Part shown: positions 15,642 through 22,810 of the stretch, piece after piece
Position numbering within the stretch: the first letter of the stretch is position 1
Layout of the letters: every line of letters starts with the position of its first letter
NCBI RefSeq assembly: GCF_944385615.1
Contig: NZ_CALWXV010000020.1
Location: forward strand, 1 to 40,845
Length of the DNA stretch: 40,845 bases
Source of the DNA: an uncultured Flavonifractor sp.
GTDB taxonomy: Bacteria; Bacillota; Clostridia; Oscillospirales; Oscillospiraceae
Direction of reading: 5' to 3'
Translations under genes and position numbers: made by a program
The notes under the pieces: model-generated
What the model saw: only the letters and a program-made list of their open reading frames with translations
What the model was told of the DNA's origin: nothing
The model's database searches: none

Positions 15642-15732
15642 CGTTGCTCTATGACCGAGCATAGACAGACAATGGGGCCTGGAGGCAGAAAAAACGGTTT
15701 TTTCGCCCTGTGTCCCGCTATTTTTACAAGGA

Positions 15733-15752
15733 TGCAAGTAATTTTACTTGCA
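15733..15752 (+). promoter_or_regulatory. Perfect palindrome over the carD -35, candidate operator
   Basis: TGCAAGTAATTTTACTTGCA is a perfect palindrome: 9-base arms around TT, fully symmetric. Its right end contains most of the -35 TTGCAA (15748-15753), so a protein bound here would compete with RNA polymerase. The regulator is unknown; the right half shares CTTGCAAA with the palindrome at 10055-10069. Confidence 0.55.
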
Positions 15753-15776
15753 AAGTATTCCAATCAAGTCTATAAT
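15748..15776 (+). promoter_or_regulatory. Sigma-A promoter of carD
   Basis: -35 TTGCAA at 15748-15753, perfect -10 TATAAT at 15771-15776, spacing 17. The carD start is about 70 bases downstream. The surrounding 15720-15800 is AT-rich compared with the genome. Confidence 0.8.
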
Positions 15777-15845
15777 AGATTTGTATTGGATAAAACAAGG
15801 TAAGGAGTGTAGGAAAACCGGACGGATCTACTGGGAGGTGGGATC

Positions 15846-16322
15846 GTGTTTCAGGTAGGGGACAAAATCGTTCACCCGATGCATGGTGCCGGCATTGTGG
15901 ACAGCATTGTGCAGAAGAAAATCAACGGTGTCGTGCGGGAGTATTATATGCTTAAGCTGCCTGTGGGCGGAATGCTGGTGATGATCCCCACAGAAAACAG
16001 CGATGAGATCGGTGTGCGCCCGGTCATCAACGGGGAGGAGGCGGACCGCGTCATTGCCGCCATTCCCGACATTGAGGTGGACATGACCCCCAACTGGAAC
16101 CGCCGTTATCGGGAAAATATGCTCCGGCTGAAAAGCGGGGATCTGTTGGAGGTGGCCCGTGTGGTGAAAGGGCTGACTCACCGGGATGAGGAGCGGGGAC
16201 TGTCCACCGGGGAGCGCAAGATGCTCCACTCCGCCAAACAGATTCTGATCTCAGAGATCGTACTGTCTCAAAACGCCAGCTATGAGGATGTGGAAGCCCG
16301 CATCAACACCGCCATGGCGTAA
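15846..16322 (+). CDS. carD: CarD family transcriptional regulator
   Basis: CarD/CdnL-type protein that binds the RNA polymerase beta subunit and stabilises open complexes. The N-terminal RNA-polymerase-interacting domain (FQVGDKIVHPMHGAGIV through about residue 65) is the Tudor-like CarD_TRCF domain. The remaining 90 residues are a helical DNA-binding domain (WNRRYRENMLRLKSGDLLEVARVVKGL, ERKMLHSAKQILISEI). 158 residues, normal. GTG 15846 follows GGGAGGTG at 15832-15839. It has its own promoter with a palindrome over the -35 and a hairpin terminator behind it. ispD and ispF follow, giving a carD-ispD-ispF arrangement also seen in other Firmicutes. Confidence 0.95.
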   Translation: MFQVGDKIVHPMHGAGIVDSIVQKKINGVVREYYMLKLPVGGMLVMIPTENSDEIGVRPVINGEEADRVIAAIPDIEVDMTPNWNRRYRENMLRLKSGDLLEVARVVKGLTHRDEERGLSTGERKMLHSAKQILISEIVLSQNASYEDVEARINTAMA

Positions 16323-16340
16323 TAGGTATATTAGGTATAT
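16323..16340 (+). repeat. Tandem 9-bp repeat TAGGTATAT x2
   Basis: Two perfect head-to-tail copies (16323-16331 and 16332-16340) immediately after the carD stop codon. AT-rich, no clear -35 partner. Function unknown; it could be part of a weak promoter for ispD or simply a slippage product. Confidence 0.5.
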
Positions 16341-16385
16341 AGATATCATGGTGGAACAGACTTACTGTCCTGCCCAGATCAGTGT

Positions 16386-16413
16386 AAAAAGGGGGCCAGC
16401 AGGCTCCTTTTTT
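16386..16413 (+). terminator. Terminator/attenuator between carD and ispD
   Basis: Twelve-pair stem with two G-T wobbles (16386-16397 with 16402-16413), loop AGCA, ending in six T. The T run ends only 4 bases before the AAGGAGG ribosome site of ispD. Since no good separate ispD promoter is visible, the hairpin probably sets how much carD transcription continues into ispD-ispF. Confidence 0.75.
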
Positions 16414-16429
16414 GCAGAAGGAGGAAACA

Positions 16430-17161
16430 ATGGCAGGGTTTCTTTCCCGGCTTTTTCATCACTCCGCTCCGCCGTCCATCCGCTGCGGCGCGGTGGTGCC
16501 GGCGGCGGGCAGCTCTACCCGGATGGGGCAGGATAAGCTGCTGTTGCCTCTGGATGGGGTTCCGGTCATTCTGCATACCCTGCGGGCGCTGGACGACTGC
16601 CCTCACATTGCCGAAATAGTAGTGGTCACCCGGGAAGACCTGATTGTCCCCATCAGCAGTCTGTGCAAAGATGCCGCCCTGTCCAAAGTGCGAAAGGTGG
16701 TGCGGGGGGGTGCTACCCGTACCCACTCGGTGTTGGCCGGGGTGGAGGAGTTGAGCCGAGACATGGATCTGGCCGCTATTCACGATGGAGCCAGGCCGCT
16801 GGTCAGTCCGGAGGTACTGGACGCCGTTATCAGGCGGGCGGAGCAGTGCGGCGCTGCTGCCCCCGCCGTTCCTCTGAAGGATACTATAAAGGTAGCTCGG
16901 GACGGCTTGGTGGAACACACCCCCGACCGTTCCATACTCTATGCCGTCCAGACTCCCCAGGTCTTTCAGCGGGATCTGATCCGCACCGCCCTGGTTAAGG
17001 CCCTTGAGGAAGGAGCAGAGCTGACCGACGATTGCTCCGCTGTGGAGCGGCTGGGTATCGGCGTGGCTCTGACCCAGGGGGATTACCGAAATCTGAAGCT
17101 GACCACCCCGGAGGATCTGGCGGTGGCCGAGGCTCTGTTGACCTGGAGGGAACATCCATGA
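16430..17161 (+). CDS. ispD: 2-C-methyl-D-erythritol 4-phosphate cytidylyltransferase
   Basis: Third step of the MEP isoprenoid pathway: CTP plus MEP gives CDP-ME. The nucleotide-binding N-terminal motif [17 protein letters not shown] (near residue 25) is intact, as are the IHDGARPLV and PLKDTIK motifs and the TPQVFQ and TDDCSAVE segments. 243 residues, slightly long because of about 18 extra N-terminal residues. ATG 16430 has AAGGAGG about 5 bases upstream; an in-frame TTG at 16412 falls inside the terminator and is rejected. Its stop overlaps the ispF start, and IspF catalyses a later step of the same pathway. IspE, the intervening kinase, is not in the window. Confidence 0.96.
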   Translation: MAGFLSRLFHHSAPPSIRCGAVVPAAGSSTRMGQDKLLLPLDGVPVILHTLRALDDCPHIAEIVVVTREDLIVPISSLCKDAALSKVRKVVRGGATRTHSVLAGVEELSRDMDLAAIHDGARPLVSPEVLDAVIRRAEQCGAAAPAVPLKDTIKVARDGLVEHTPDRSILYAVQTPQVFQRDLIRTALVKALEEGAELTDDCSAVERLGIGVALTQGDYRNLKLTTPEDLAVAEALLTWREHP

Positions 17162-17631
17162 GAATTGGACACGGATACGATGTACACCAGCTGACAGAGG
17201 GCCGGAAACTCATTTTAGGTGGAGTGGATATCCCCTATGAAAAGGGTCTGCTGGGCCACTCTGACGCTGACGTACTCACCCATGCCATTATGGACGCTCT
17301 GTTGGGGGCGGCAGCGTTGGGGGATATCGGCAAGCTCTTCCCCGACACCAATCCGGCCTATGCCGGGGCTGACAGTCTGGTGCTGCTGGAGAGGGTGGGG
17401 AAGCGGCTGAGCGATGCCGGGTACCGGGTGGGCAACATCGACGCCACCATTCTGGCCCAACGTCCCAAGCTGGCCCCCCACATTCCCCAGATGCGGACCA
17501 ATCTGGCTAACCGGCTTGGAATTGAGGTGGATCAGGTCAGCGTCAAGGCCACCACCGAGGAAGGACTGGGCTTTACCGGAACAGGGGAGGGTATGGCCGC
17601 CCATGCCGTCTGCCTGTTGGAATCCGTCTAA
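17158..17631 (+). CDS. ispF: 2-C-methyl-D-erythritol 2,4-cyclodiphosphate synthase
   Basis: Trimeric zinc enzyme that cyclises CDP-ME-2-phosphate to MEcPP and CMP in the MEP pathway. Metal ligands are visible: Asp8 and His10 in GYDVHQL and His42 in [10 protein letters not shown]. The C-terminal signature [22 protein letters not shown] is complete. 157 residues, the family norm. ATG 17158 overlaps the ispD stop by 4 bp. The reading frame extends upstream into ispD but the family N-terminus [10 protein letters not shown] fixes this start. A terminator-like hairpin follows at 17679. Confidence 0.97.
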   Translation: MRIGHGYDVHQLTEGRKLILGGVDIPYEKGLLGHSDADVLTHAIMDALLGAAALGDIGKLFPDTNPAYAGADSLVLLERVGKRLSDAGYRVGNIDATILAQRPKLAPHIPQMRTNLANRLGIEVDQVSVKATTEEGLGFTGTGEGMAAHAVCLLESV

Positions 17632-17678
17632 ATCACGGTTGTCACAAGGCCGTCCCTGCATCGATGATGTTCTGCGTC

Positions 17679-17725
17679 ACGCTCTTCTCCGCTCCGGCAT
17701 ACGCTGGTGCGAGAGGAGCGTTTTT
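17679..17725 (+). terminator. Terminator after ispF that also holds the ribosome site of the next gene
   Basis: Arms 17679-17692 and 17709-17721 pair with one mismatch and one bulge (ACGCTC...GAGCGT core), followed by five T. The right arm contains AGAGGAG (17712-17718), the likely ribosome binding site of the DUF3343 gene starting at 17729, so the same fold could stop transcription or hide the site. Confidence 0.7.
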
Positions 17726-17728
17726 ATT

Positions 17729-17983
17729 ATGGTCTATTATCTCATCGTCTGCCGCTCCCTGACCTACGCCCAGCGGACGGCCGCCGCGCTGGAGCGGGCG
17801 GGGATCACGGCCCGGATTCTACGATCCCCCAAACTCATTGACCGGGACGGGTGCAGCCATTGTGTCAAGGTGTCCGAGCGCAATCTCACCGCCGCGCTGG
17901 TGATTCTCAACCGGGCAGGCCTCACCCCAAAACGAATTTTTCTTCAGGCGGAGGATGGCGGCTACCGGGAGGTAGGGCTGTGA
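17729..17983 (+). CDS. DUF3343 protein (putative Se/S carrier-like)
   Basis: Small 84-residue protein of the DUF3343 family, annotated as a putative selenium/sulfur carrier by relation to YedF/TusA-linked domains; function unproven. N-terminal VYYLIVCRSLTYAQRTAAALERAGI matches the family start, and the conserved cysteine lies in DGCSHCVKV (Cys42, Cys45). ATG 17729 has AGAGGAG about 10 bases upstream, inside the preceding hairpin. Its stop overlaps the GTG start of a cysteine-desulfurase-like gene, which makes a sulfur or selenium transfer partnership plausible (inference). Confidence 0.85.
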   Translation: MVYYLIVCRSLTYAQRTAAALERAGITARILRSPKLIDRDGCSHCVKVSERNLTAALVILNRAGLTPKRIFLQAEDGGYREVGL

Positions 17984-19140
17984 TCTATTTGGACAGCGCT
18001 GCCACCACGCTGCAAAAGCCACCCTCTGTGGCCCGGGCCGCCGCCTGGGCCATCGGAAATCTGGCCAGCCCCGGCCGGGGAGGCCATCTGCCTGCCCGCC
18101 GGGCGGCGGAGACCGCCTTTGCCTGCCGTCAGGCGGCAGCGGAGCTCTTTGGCATGGAGAATCCCGAGCAGGTGGTGTTTACCTCCAACGCCACCCACGG
18201 CCTCAATATTGCCATTCATTCTCTGGTAAAGCCGGGTGACCGGGTGCTCATTTCTCCCTGGGAGCATAACGCAGTTACCCGGCCTCTGCACGCCTTAGGG
18301 GCGGAGATTCAGGTGGCCAAAGCCCCTCTTTTTGACCAACAGGCCCAGCTGGACGCCTTTGAAGCCGGACTGGAGGCCCATCCCGCCGCCGTGATCTGCA
18401 CCCATATATCCAATGTATTCGGCTATGTTCTGCCAGTGGAGGATTTGGCTGTTCTCTGCCGCCGCCGTGGAGTGCCGCTCATTGTGGATGCCTCCCAGTC
18501 TGCCGGCTGCCGTCTGGTGCGGCAGGATGCGTTGGGTGCGTCCTTCATCGCCATGCCCGGCCATAAAGGATTATACGGCCCTCAGGGGACTGGCCTGCTC
18601 CTCTGCGCCGGGGACACCCTGCCCCTGCTCTACGGCGGGACTGGTTCGGCCTCAGCCCTTCAGACCATGCCAGACTATCTGCCCGACCGGCTGGAGGCGG
18701 GGACCCACAACCTGCCCGGAATCGCCGGGTTGCTGGCGGGGTTGCGCTATGTGGCAAAACGCACACCGGAGGCGATCGGGCAGCGGGAAGGGGGCCTGAT
18801 CCGCCGGGCCGCGGCAGGGTTGTCCCGTTTGCCAGGCCTGAAGTTGTTTCTGGCGGCGGACTCCGCCTGTCAGGGAGGCGTTCTCTCGTTCCAGATAGAT
18901 GGAATGGACTGCGAGGAAGTGGGGGAGGCCCTGAGCCACCGGGGAATTGCGGTACGGGCTGGGCTGCACTGCGCCCCCTCGGCCCATGAGAATGCCGGCA
19001 CCCTGGAGGCAGGCACTGTTCGGGCCAGCGTGTCCGACTTCAATACTCCGGCGGAGATGGACCGGTTTGTATGGGAGATCTCCCGTTTATGCCCGCACAC
19101 CGGTTCAACAGGCCGCTTTTCCATCCCCAAACAGACTTGA
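17980..19140 (+). CDS. Class V aminotransferase, cysteine desulfurase-like
   Basis: PLP enzyme of the Csd/SufS-like branch that would mobilise sulfur (or selenium) from cysteine. The N-terminus YLDSAATTLQKP is the family start. The Schiff-base lysine is Lys196 in MPGHKGLYGPQG. A catalytic cysteine, Cys331, sits in RAGLHCAPSAH, the group II type short loop. 386 residues. GTG 17980 is preceded by GGGAGGT and overlaps the DUF3343 stop by 4 bp. There is no iscU/sufU scaffold next to it, so iron-sulfur assembly is less likely than a dedicated transfer to the DUF3343 partner. Confidence 0.93.
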   Translation: MIYLDSAATTLQKPPSVARAAAWAIGNLASPGRGGHLPARRAAETAFACRQAAAELFGMENPEQVVFTSNATHGLNIAIHSLVKPGDRVLISPWEHNAVTRPLHALGAEIQVAKAPLFDQQAQLDAFEAGLEAHPAAVICTHISNVFGYVLPVEDLAVLCRRRGVPLIVDASQSAGCRLVRQDALGASFIAMPGHKGLYGPQGTGLLLCAGDTLPLLYGGTGSASALQTMPDYLPDRLEAGTHNLPGIAGLLAGLRYVAKRTPEAIGQREGGLIRRAAAGLSRLPGLKLFLAADSACQGGVLSFQIDGMDCEEVGEALSHRGIAVRAGLHCAPSAHENAGTLEAGTVRASVSDFNTPAEMDRFVWEISRLCPHTGSTGRFSIPKQT

Positions 19141-19141
19141 A

Positions 19142-19181
19142 CGAGAAACCCTCCAGCGCCGCGGGCCGGGAGGGTTTCTCG
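19142..19181 (+). terminator. Hairpin after the desulfurase-like gene
   Basis: Perfect 13-bp stem (19142-19154 with 19169-19181, CGAGAAACCCTCC/GGAGGGTTTCTCG), 14-base loop, one base after the stop codon. No T run follows, so it is a weak or rho-assisted terminator, or a 3'-end stabiliser. Confidence 0.5.
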
Positions 19182-19260
19182 CCGTTTACCACAGAGCCGG
19201 ACCCTGTCGGGAAACCGGGAACGGTGGGCGGAATTCACAGAAAATTGATCTTACTTGCCC

Positions 19261-19289
19261 TTGTCAATCGTAGGGGAATACAGTATAAT
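19261..19289 (+). promoter_or_regulatory. Sigma-A promoter of the cdaA-cdaR operon
   Basis: TTGTCA at 19261-19266 and perfect TATAAT at 19284-19289 with 17-base spacing: the best-matching vegetative promoter in the window. The cdaA start is about 80 bases downstream. Confidence 0.85.
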
Positions 19290-19369
19290 AAATTGGTTAA
19301 AGAAGGTCGGATAAAGGTCTGACCAGGATGGAATGACCGGCGCCGCCGGGGAGCGGGGGACGTGGAGAT

Positions 19370-20254
19370 ATGGAAGGCATTTTGTATATGCTGCAACAGC
19401 TGAAAGCGATGGTGACCCCCATTGGGATTATCGATGTCATCGACATCCTCATCATGGCCTTCATCATCTATAAGCTCATTATGCTCGTCCGCCGCACCAG
19501 CTCCGGAGCGGTGGCCAAGGGTGTACTGGTTTTTCTGGTAGCTCTATGGGTGTCCAGTTTCGGCCTCAATACGGTCAACTTTCTGTTGGGCAAGCTGGTA
19601 GAATGGGGCGGCGTTGCCCTGGTGGTCATCTTCCAGCCGGAGATCCGCCGCTTTCTGGAGCAGATGGGCCGCACCAACATCGGCCAGGTGTTTACCCACG
19701 CCGAGGAGCGCAACGAGCTGGACAGCGCCATCACACAAACGGTGGAGGCCTATACCTCGCTGTCCAAGTCCAAAACCGGCGCGCTGATGGTCTTTGAGCG
19801 GAAAAACATGCTGGACGACGCCATTAAGACCGGCACCGCCCTGGACTGTACCGTCAGTGCCGAGCTTCTGAAAAACATCTTTTGGAACAAAGCGCCCCTC
19901 CATGACGGCGCCGTCATCGTCCGGGGCGGCAGAATCGTAGGCGCGGGCTGTATGCTCCCCATGTCGGGCAACGTAAACCTGTCCCGGGAGCTGGGCATGC
20001 GCCACCGGGCGGGCATCGGCGCCAGTGAGCACACCGATGCGGTGGTAGCCATCGTCTCTGAGGAGACCGGCTCCATCTCTGTGGCGGTAGGGGGGATGCT
20101 CAAGCGGCATCTGGCCCCCGAGACCCTGGAACGGCTGCTGCGCAACGAGCTGCTGCCGGAAAAGGATGTAAACGAGACCCCGGCCAAATTCAAGCTGATC
20201 GGCCTGCTCCGGGGCGGAAAGGGGGAGAAGCAGAATGGTGAAAAAGATCACTGA
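19370..20254 (+). CDS. cdaA: Diadenylate cyclase CdaA (DacA)
   Basis: Membrane-bound enzyme that condenses two ATP to c-di-AMP, the second messenger for potassium and cell-wall homeostasis. N-terminal hydrophobic segments (about residues 16-37, 45-65 and 70-87) precede the cytoplasmic DAC domain. Catalytic motifs are intact: DGA at 179-181 in PLHDGAVIV and RHR at 211-213 in GMRHRAGIG. 294 residues, slightly longer than Bacillus CdaA, with a Lys/Gly/Glu-rich C-terminal tail. ATG 19370 has a GTGGAG site close upstream; ATG 19388 is a possible alternative. cdaR overlaps its 3' end by 20 bases. The usual third gene glmM is not here. Confidence 0.97.
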   Translation: MEGILYMLQQLKAMVTPIGIIDVIDILIMAFIIYKLIMLVRRTSSGAVAKGVLVFLVALWVSSFGLNTVNFLLGKLVEWGGVALVVIFQPEIRRFLEQMGRTNIGQVFTHAEERNELDSAITQTVEAYTSLSKSKTGALMVFERKNMLDDAIKTGTALDCTVSAELLKNIFWNKAPLHDGAVIVRGGRIVGAGCMLPMSGNVNLSRELGMRHRAGIGASEHTDAVVAIVSEETGSISVAVGGMLKRHLAPETLERLLRNELLPEKDVNETPAKFKLIGLLRGGKGEKQNGEKDH

Positions 20255-21479
20255 CAGCAAGTGGTTTTATATTCTGGTCTCCATCCTGATGGCCTTTGTG
20301 CTTTGGATCTATGTAGGTAAGGAGGCCAATCCTCTGACCACCGGTACTCTGCGAAACGTCCAGGTGGTATATACCGGTCTGGACGTGCTGGAGGAGCGAG
20401 GCCTGATGATATCTGAGGGGGCCAATCAGACAGTCAGCCTCAACATTCAGGCCCGGCGGGACGTGTTTGCCCGCCTGTCTCAGGGCGACGTGACGGTCAC
20501 CATCGACGTGTCCGGCATCACGGAGCCGGGAGAGCAGTCCATCGCCATTACCACCCGCATCATCAGCTATCCCCGGTCTATTGCCACCACCGACGCCATT
20601 GATCTGCGGTATACCAGCCCGGCTACGGTGGACTTTACCGTCTCCCGCTGGACGGAGAAGGATATTCCTGTCCAGGCGGTCTTTGAGGGCAGTGTGGCCG
20701 AGGGCTATCAGCGGGGCGAGTTCTCCATCACCCCGGAGACCATCACCATCAGCGGCCAGGAGGAGCTGGTGGATCAGATCCAGTATGCCCAGGTAACGGT
20801 ATCTCAGCAGGAGTTGACCGAGACCTACAGCGAGCAGTGCTCGGTCAGCCTCATTGACCAGGATGGCAATCCCGTGGTGAACTCGAACGTCCAGGCCCAG
20901 CCTCAGACGGTTTTGGTGACTCTGCCGGTGGAGGTACTCAAGGAGGTGCCCCTTACCGTGAACCTGATTGACGGCGGCGGCGCCACCGCGGTTGACGCCA
21001 AGGTGACCATTGAGCCCGCTGACTCCATCATGGTGTCGGGCAGCCAGTCCGATCTGGAGGGGCTGAAAGAAATTTCTCTGGGGGATATTGACCTGTCCGA
21101 TGTGTATAGCACCAATACCTTTACCAAGGAGATCGCCCTGTCGCCTGAGCTGACCAATGTCAGCGGCATCACAGAGGTGACCGTGACGGTGAGCATCCAG
21201 GGTCTGACCACCCGCACCATGAAGGTAAGCAACATTGAGCTCATCAACGCTCCGGAGGGCTACACGCCGGAGGCCATCACCAAATCGTGCAGCGTCCTCA
21301 TCCGGGGCCCGGAGGAAGAGGTCAACAAGATCACAGAGTCCCAGCTGCGTATTGTGGCCGACCTTTCCACCACCGACCCGTCCACCGGCAGCCGCACGGT
21401 GCCGGTGAAGGTCTATCTGGACGGCAGCAGCAATGTGGGTGTGGTGGGAGACTACTCCATTTCCGTCTCCCTTTCGTAA
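20235..21479 (+). CDS. cdaR: CdaA regulatory protein CdaR (YbbR domain protein)
   Basis: Membrane-anchored extracytoplasmic regulator of CdaA. One transmembrane helix (about residues 9-27, WFYILVSILMAFVLWIYVG) is followed by a chain of beta-rich YbbR repeats filling the remaining 385 residues (for example VDFTVSRWTEKDIPVQAVFEG and PAD.IMVSGSQSDLEGL regions), probably four. 414 residues. ATG 20235 lies inside the cdaA 3' end, with GGGGGAGAAG upstream, so the two proteins are made together. A short AT-rich gap and a good ribosome site lead into the next gene. The cdaA-cdaR pairing is conserved in Firmicutes. Confidence 0.94.
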   Translation: MVKKITDSKWFYILVSILMAFVLWIYVGKEANPLTTGTLRNVQVVYTGLDVLEERGLMISEGANQTVSLNIQARRDVFARLSQGDVTVTIDVSGITEPGEQSIAITTRIISYPRSIATTDAIDLRYTSPATVDFTVSRWTEKDIPVQAVFEGSVAEGYQRGEFSITPETITISGQEELVDQIQYAQVTVSQQELTETYSEQCSVSLIDQDGNPVVNSNVQAQPQTVLVTLPVEVLKEVPLTVNLIDGGGATAVDAKVTIEPADSIMVSGSQSDLEGLKEISLGDIDLSDVYSTNTFTKEIALSPELTNVSGITEVTVTVSIQGLTTRTMKVSNIELINAPEGYTPEAITKSCSVLIRGPEEEVNKITESQLRIVADLSTTDPSTGSRTVPVKVYLDGSSNVGVVGDYSISVSLS

Positions 21480-21512
21480 AAATAGTTGAATGCGAACAAT
21501 TCAGGTGATTTC

Positions 21513-21941
21513 ATGATTCAGACAGCGAAAGTAACCAAGGTATTCCCAGACGGCCGGGCGGAGGTGGCGGTCAAGCGTCAATCCGCCTGCGGCCATGACT
21601 GCTCCAAGTGCGGCGGCGGGTGCAGTGAGCTGATGGTCAGCTCTACGGTAGCTGTTACGGCGGCTAATCCGGTGCGGGCTATGCCCGGAGACATGGTGCG
21701 GGTGGAATCCTCTACCAGCGGCGTTCTCAAGGCGGCGGTAGTGGTCTATCTGGTCCCCTTCCTCTTATTTTTCCTGGGGTATTTCCTCTGTGCCGCCGCT
21801 CAGCTGAGCAGCGGTATCAGCGCCGCCGCAGGCGGGATCGGCTTCGCGGTAGGCGTACTTCTGGCGGTACTGCTGGACCGGCAGGTGCGGCGCCGTCAGT
21901 CCATTACCTTCTGCATCACCGCCATCAATCCGGCTGACTGA
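21513..21941 (+). CDS. SoxR-reducing system RseC/MucC family membrane protein
   Basis: Small membrane protein of the RseC/MucC family. Members in proteobacteria affect SoxR reduction or sigma-E signalling; the role in Clostridia is unknown. The cysteine motif is Cys26-x3-Cys30-x2-Cys33-x3-Cys37 (ACGHDCSKCGGGC), suited to metal or iron-sulfur binding. Two transmembrane helices follow (about 70-93 and 100-122), then a short basic tail. 142 residues. I start at ATG 21513 because AGGTGAT lies just upstream; an in-frame TTG at 21486 lacks a site. No rnf genes are nearby, although this family is often linked with Rnf complexes. Its stop overlaps the next start by one base. Confidence 0.88.
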   Translation: MIQTAKVTKVFPDGRAEVAVKRQSACGHDCSKCGGGCSELMVSSTVAVTAANPVRAMPGDMVRVESSTSGVLKAAVVVYLVPFLLFFLGYFLCAAAQLSSGISAAAGGIGFAVGVLLAVLLDRQVRRRQSITFCITAINPAD

Positions 21942-22810
21942 TGTTCGGTTATGTGCGTCCTTACCGAGACGAGCTGAAGGTTGGGCAGAACCGGGACTAT
22001 GAGGCGCTGTATTGCGGTGTGTGCTATGCTCTCGGAAAGCGCCACGGCTTTATGGCCCGGATGTTTCTCAATTACGATTTCACCTTTTTGGCCATGCTGT
22101 TGGACGGCACCAGGCCAGAGCTGGTCCGCAAGGGTTGTCCCGCCCGCCTGTGGTGCAGAAAAAAGTCCTGTGTCCGTTCTATGGGGGTGGATGCGGCAGC
22201 TGATGCCGGTACCATTCTCAGCTACTGGAAACTGCGGGATACGGTGGCAGACAGCGGATTCTGGAAAGGTCTGCCCGCCCGGCTGTTGTCCCGGCTGCTG
22301 GGCCGGGGTTACCGCAGAGCGGCGGCGGCCCGGCCGGATTTTGACGCCAAAGTCCGCCAGTGTCTGGAGGAGCTTCAGAACTTGGAGCGGGAACAGTGTC
22401 CCTCCATGGATCGGACAGCGGATACCTTTGCCCGACTCCTGGCGGCGGCCGCGCCCCCATCGGGAGACGCAGGACGGGACCGGGCTATGGAGCAGCTGCT
22501 CTATCATGTGGGCCGGTGGATTTATCTGGTGGACGCCTGGGACGACCTGGAGGATGACCGGCGCACCGGTTCCTATAACCCCATTCTGGCCCGCTTTTCC
22601 GGCAGGGCGGAGGAGGGAAGGGAGACCATGCGTACCACTCTGCGCCACTCCCTCAATCTGGCCCGGTCGGCCATGGCGCTGCTGGAGCTGGGTCACTGGC
22701 AGGGAACAGTGGAGAATATCCTCTACTTGGGCCTGCCCGCCGTGGAGGAGCTGGTGTTTACCGGCCAGTGGAAGGCCGCCAATCATACAGACAGGAGAAA
22801 ACATACATGA
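21941..22810 (+). CDS. DUF5685 family protein
   Basis: Uncharacterised 289-residue protein. N-terminal [31 protein letters not shown] is the family hallmark. Five cysteines are clustered early (Cys25, 28, 66, 72, 77), a possible metal or Fe-S site. The C-terminal half is helical and carries DAWDDLEDD (198-206) followed by RRTGSYNPI, an aspartate-rich motif that resembles, but is not proven to be, the metal-diphosphate motif of isoprenoid synthases. It is soluble, without a signal peptide. The start overlaps the RseC-like stop and the end overlaps the J-domain gene by 4 bp, so the three are coupled. Function unknown. Confidence 0.85.
   Translation: MFGYVRPYRDELKVGQNRDYEALYCGVCYALGKRHGFMARMFLNYDFTFLAMLLDGTRPELVRKGCPARLWCRKKSCVRSMGVDAAADAGTILSYWKLRDTVADSGFWKGLPARLLSRLLGRGYRRAAAARPDFDAKVRQCLEELQNLEREQCPSMDRTADTFARLLAAAAPPSGDAGRDRAMEQLLYHVGRWIYLVDAWDDLEDDRRTGSYNPILARFSGRAEEGRETMRTTLRHSLNLARSAMALLELGHWQGTVENILYLGLPAVEELVFTGQWKAANHTDRRKHT

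Noticed and set aside
14552-15763. Long antisense frame over the S1 repeats and terminator
   Set aside because: His/Asp/Leu-rich translation caused by codon bias of the S1 part; it runs across the terminator and has no start signals.
16323-16340. Tandem TAGGTATAT as an attachment or integration site
   Set aside because: Only two copies, no mobile genes nearby and no second flanking copy in the window.
16412-16430. TTG 16412 as ispD start
   Set aside because: It lies within the T run of the terminator, while ATG 16430 has a strong AAGGAGG site and fits the family.
21486-21513. TTG 21486 as start of the RseC-like gene
   Set aside because: No ribosome site; ATG 21513 has AGGTGAT just upstream.
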